DNA from: DATCLA01 sp036564195
GTDB lineage: Bacteria; Bacillota; UBA4882; UBA8346
Length of the DNA: 22,342 nt
Assembly: GCA_036564195.1 (NCBI GenBank)
Contig: DATCLA010000230.1
Span: 1-22,342 of the forward strand
Direction of reading: 5' to 3'
Part shown: positions 20,889 to 22,342 of the stretch, piece by piece
How positions within the stretch are numbered: the first letter of the stretch is position 1
Layout of the letters: every line of letters starts with the position of its first letter
Translations under genes and position numbers: made by a program
Notes under the pieces: model-generated
Told to the model about the DNA's origin: nothing
Database searches by the model: none
Seen by the model: only the letters and a program-made list of their open reading frames with translations

Positions 20889-22342
20889 GTGAATGAATTG
20901 TTGATACAGGTAAAAAATCTCTGGAAACAGATGGACACTACCCGGCGAGTTTCTGCTGTGGTAGTTCTATTGTTGGTGCTGGGAGCGATTATCTTTTTGG
21001 TAGTAATGGCTAACCGTCCCCAATACCAATTGCTGTATTCATCTTTAACTGAGCAAGACCGTGCTGAAATTATCGCCAAACTGGATGAATTAAAAATTCC
21101 CTATCGAGTTACTGCCGGTGGAGGGCTCGAGGTCCCACATGCCTTATCGGTGCGGGCTAATCTGTTAAAAGCAGGTATTCCCCATGGTGGAGTAGTAGGT
21201 TGGGAAATTTTTGATCAGAACTCCTTTAGCGCCACGGATTTTACTAACCAGATCAACCGGCAGCGGGCAATTGCCGGTGAATTAACCCGTACACTTCAAA
21301 ACTTTGACGGAATCCTTAATGCTAAAATTATGCTTAATCTGCCCGACAGTTCAGAATATATTTTTACTGAAAATAAGCCGGAAGGAACTGCTTCAGTCCA
21401 GCTCCAATTGCGGGCTCCTGGAATTTTGTCAGAATCGCAGGTGGCGGCAATTGCTAACCTATTGGCCGCTAGTACCGGAATTAAGCCGGAAAATGTAACA
21501 ATTATTGATAATTACGCTAATGATTTATCTGCCTTTATGCGTACCAAAAGCGGAATTAAGCCCGGAATGATTTCGACTTCCCAAATGTTCGGTGCCAAAC
21601 TGGAATATGAGACCACTGCTGAAAAGAAGTTGGAGGGGATGCTGAGTAAGGTTTTTGGCTTTAATAAAGCAGTGGTCAGGGTAAATGCGGAACTGGATCT
21701 AGATTATCAAGAGCTTAAAAGTGAGACCTGGGGTGATCAGGGCGTTCCCCGTAGTGAGCAGGAACGGACCGAAACTTATCAGGGTGGCGCTGCCGCCTCC
21801 GGAGTACCCGGAACTGACTCCAATATTACCCAATACAAAGCGGAAGAACCGCTTAATATGCAACCTAACATGGACAAGAACGAACGGATTGTTAATTATG
21901 AAATTAACCGTTTGGAGGAATTCCGGATTACCGCGCCCGGAAAGGTAAAACGCCAGACAGTCGGGGTGTGGGTTGACGGCGATTTACCGGAAACCACCAG
22001 GAGAAAAATTGAAAACACGGTTGCCGCCGCCATTGGGATCCTGGCAGAACGGGGTGATCAGCTGACGGTAGAATCGATCAAATTTACCCCGCCGCCCCAA
22101 CCTGAACCGGTCCCCAAACAACTTAATATTCCCTGGCGGCAAGTGATCATGTACCTGATTCTTATCCTGTTTTTGGCGGGGCTTTGGTCCGCCTGGCGTA
22201 AAATTATTAATCTTAGTCCGGATCAATCCCGTAGCCACAGCTCCTTGCCTGGCGCCGCTGTCACCGGCCAGGGTCAATCGGAACAGGCGCCGCCGCCGAC
22301 GATACCGCCGCTGTCACCGGAAGAAAAGGTTCGGATTGAACG
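20889..22342 (+). CDS. fliF: Flagellar MS-ring protein FliF (3' end outside window)
   Basis: Forms the MS ring in the cytoplasmic membrane, the base on which rod and export gate assemble. The visible 484 codons include transmembrane helix 1 (VSAVVVLLLVLGAIIFLVVM, about 21-40), the YscJ/FliF ring-building domains (YQLLYSSLTEQDRAEIIAKL, then VRANLLKAGIPHGGVVGWE and INRQRAIAGELTRTL), the beta-collar region (VRVNAELDLDYQE, then NYEINRLEEFRI) and transmembrane helix 2 (VIMYLILILFLAGLW, about 419-433). The tail that binds FliG lies beyond the window. I favour GTG 20889, giving MNELLIQVKNLWK, with GGGGG 8 bases before it. ATG 20874 in the same frame is the alternative, five residues longer. Confidence 0.93.
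   Translation, partial: MNELLIQVKNLWKQMDTTRRVSAVVVLLLVLGAIIFLVVMANRPQYQLLYSSLTEQDRAEIIAKLDELKIPYRVTAGGGLEVPHALSVRANLLKAGIPHGGVVGWEIFDQNSFSATDFTNQINRQRAIAGELTRTLQNFDGILNAKIMLNLPDSSEYIFTENKPEGTASVQLQLRAPGILSESQVAAIANLLAASTGIKPENVTIIDNYANDLSAFMRTKSGIKPGMISTSQMFGAKLEYETTAEKKLEGMLSKVFGFNKAVVRVNAELDLDYQELKSETWGDQGVPRSEQERTETYQGGAAASGVPGTDSNITQYKAEEPLNMQPNMDKNERIVNYEINRLEEFRITAPGKVKRQTVGVWVDGDLPETTRRKIENTVAAAIGILAERGDQLTVESIKFTPPPQPEPVPKQLNIPWRQVIMYLILILFLAGLWSAWRKIINLSPDQSRSHSSLPGAAVTGQGQSEQAPPPTIPPLSPEEKVRIE

Noticed and set aside
1..22342. tRNA, rRNA and CRISPR arrays
   Set aside because: No cloverleaf with a GGTTCRA-type arm, no rRNA blocks and no regularly spaced repeats were seen on reading.

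Overview
The window looks like the chromosome of a motile, Gram-positive-type bacterium of the Bacillota (Firmicutes) that degrades plant polysaccharide. The signs are strong AGGAGG-type ribosome binding sites, TTGACA/TATAAT promoters with 17-bp spacers, a textbook SigD (sigma-28) flagellar promoter, a DUF1540 protein, and a secreted GH10 xylanase with a CBM2. I cannot name the genus. No tRNA, rRNA, CRISPR array or intact insertion sequence was recognised.

Layout. (1) 1-4230: the tail of an ABC transporter permease gene, then a scarred stretch with several gene remnants: an unknown fragment, an ABC-type ATPase start joined directly to a cysteine desulfurase end, and an ArsR regulator interrupted by a stop. 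Between them are intact small genes: a TetR regulator with its own promoter and operator, a zinc-ribbon protein, an IscR-like Rrf2 regulator, and a LarE homologue with an internal deletion. (2) 4232-10295: a leftward five-gene operon (GH130 phosphorylase, sugar nucleotidyltransferase, GT4 glycosyltransferase, six-hairpin glycosidase-like protein, phosphomannomutase/phosphoglucomutase). It is driven by a consensus promoter whose start site lies in a 17/18 match to CIRCE, the operator of the heat-shock repressor HrcA, and it ends at a terminator. (3) 10296-11615: 1.3 kb without genes, holding a second CIRCE-like site, an internal terminator and nested inverted repeats upstream of the xylanase. 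(4) 11616-12983: the xylanase. (5) 13073-17002: a GNAT acetyltransferase, a MocR-type aminotransferase, a rhomboid-fold membrane protein without the protease serine motif, and a DUF1540 protein. (6) 17014-19249: a leftward pair, a PurM of the long Bacteroidota-like type followed by a HisA of the eukaryotic HIS6 type, separated by 205 bases with RNA-like inverted repeats. (7) 19500-22342: the start of a flagellar operon, flgB-flgC-fliE-fliF, with fliF running off the window.

How the genes may work together. In the central operon, GH130 phosphorolysis of beta-mannosides would release mannose-1-phosphate. The mutase and the nucleotidyltransferase could make or use this to form an activated sugar for the GT4 enzyme. 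The operon may therefore build and recycle an oligomannoside or surface glycan, and the operator suggests heat-shock control. The PurM/HisA pair joins purine and histidine synthesis, which share AICAR. The most unusual observations are the CIRCE-controlled glycan operon, the HIS6-type HisA beside a Bacteroidota-type PurM, the deleted LarE, and the unexplained structured leader of the xylanase.
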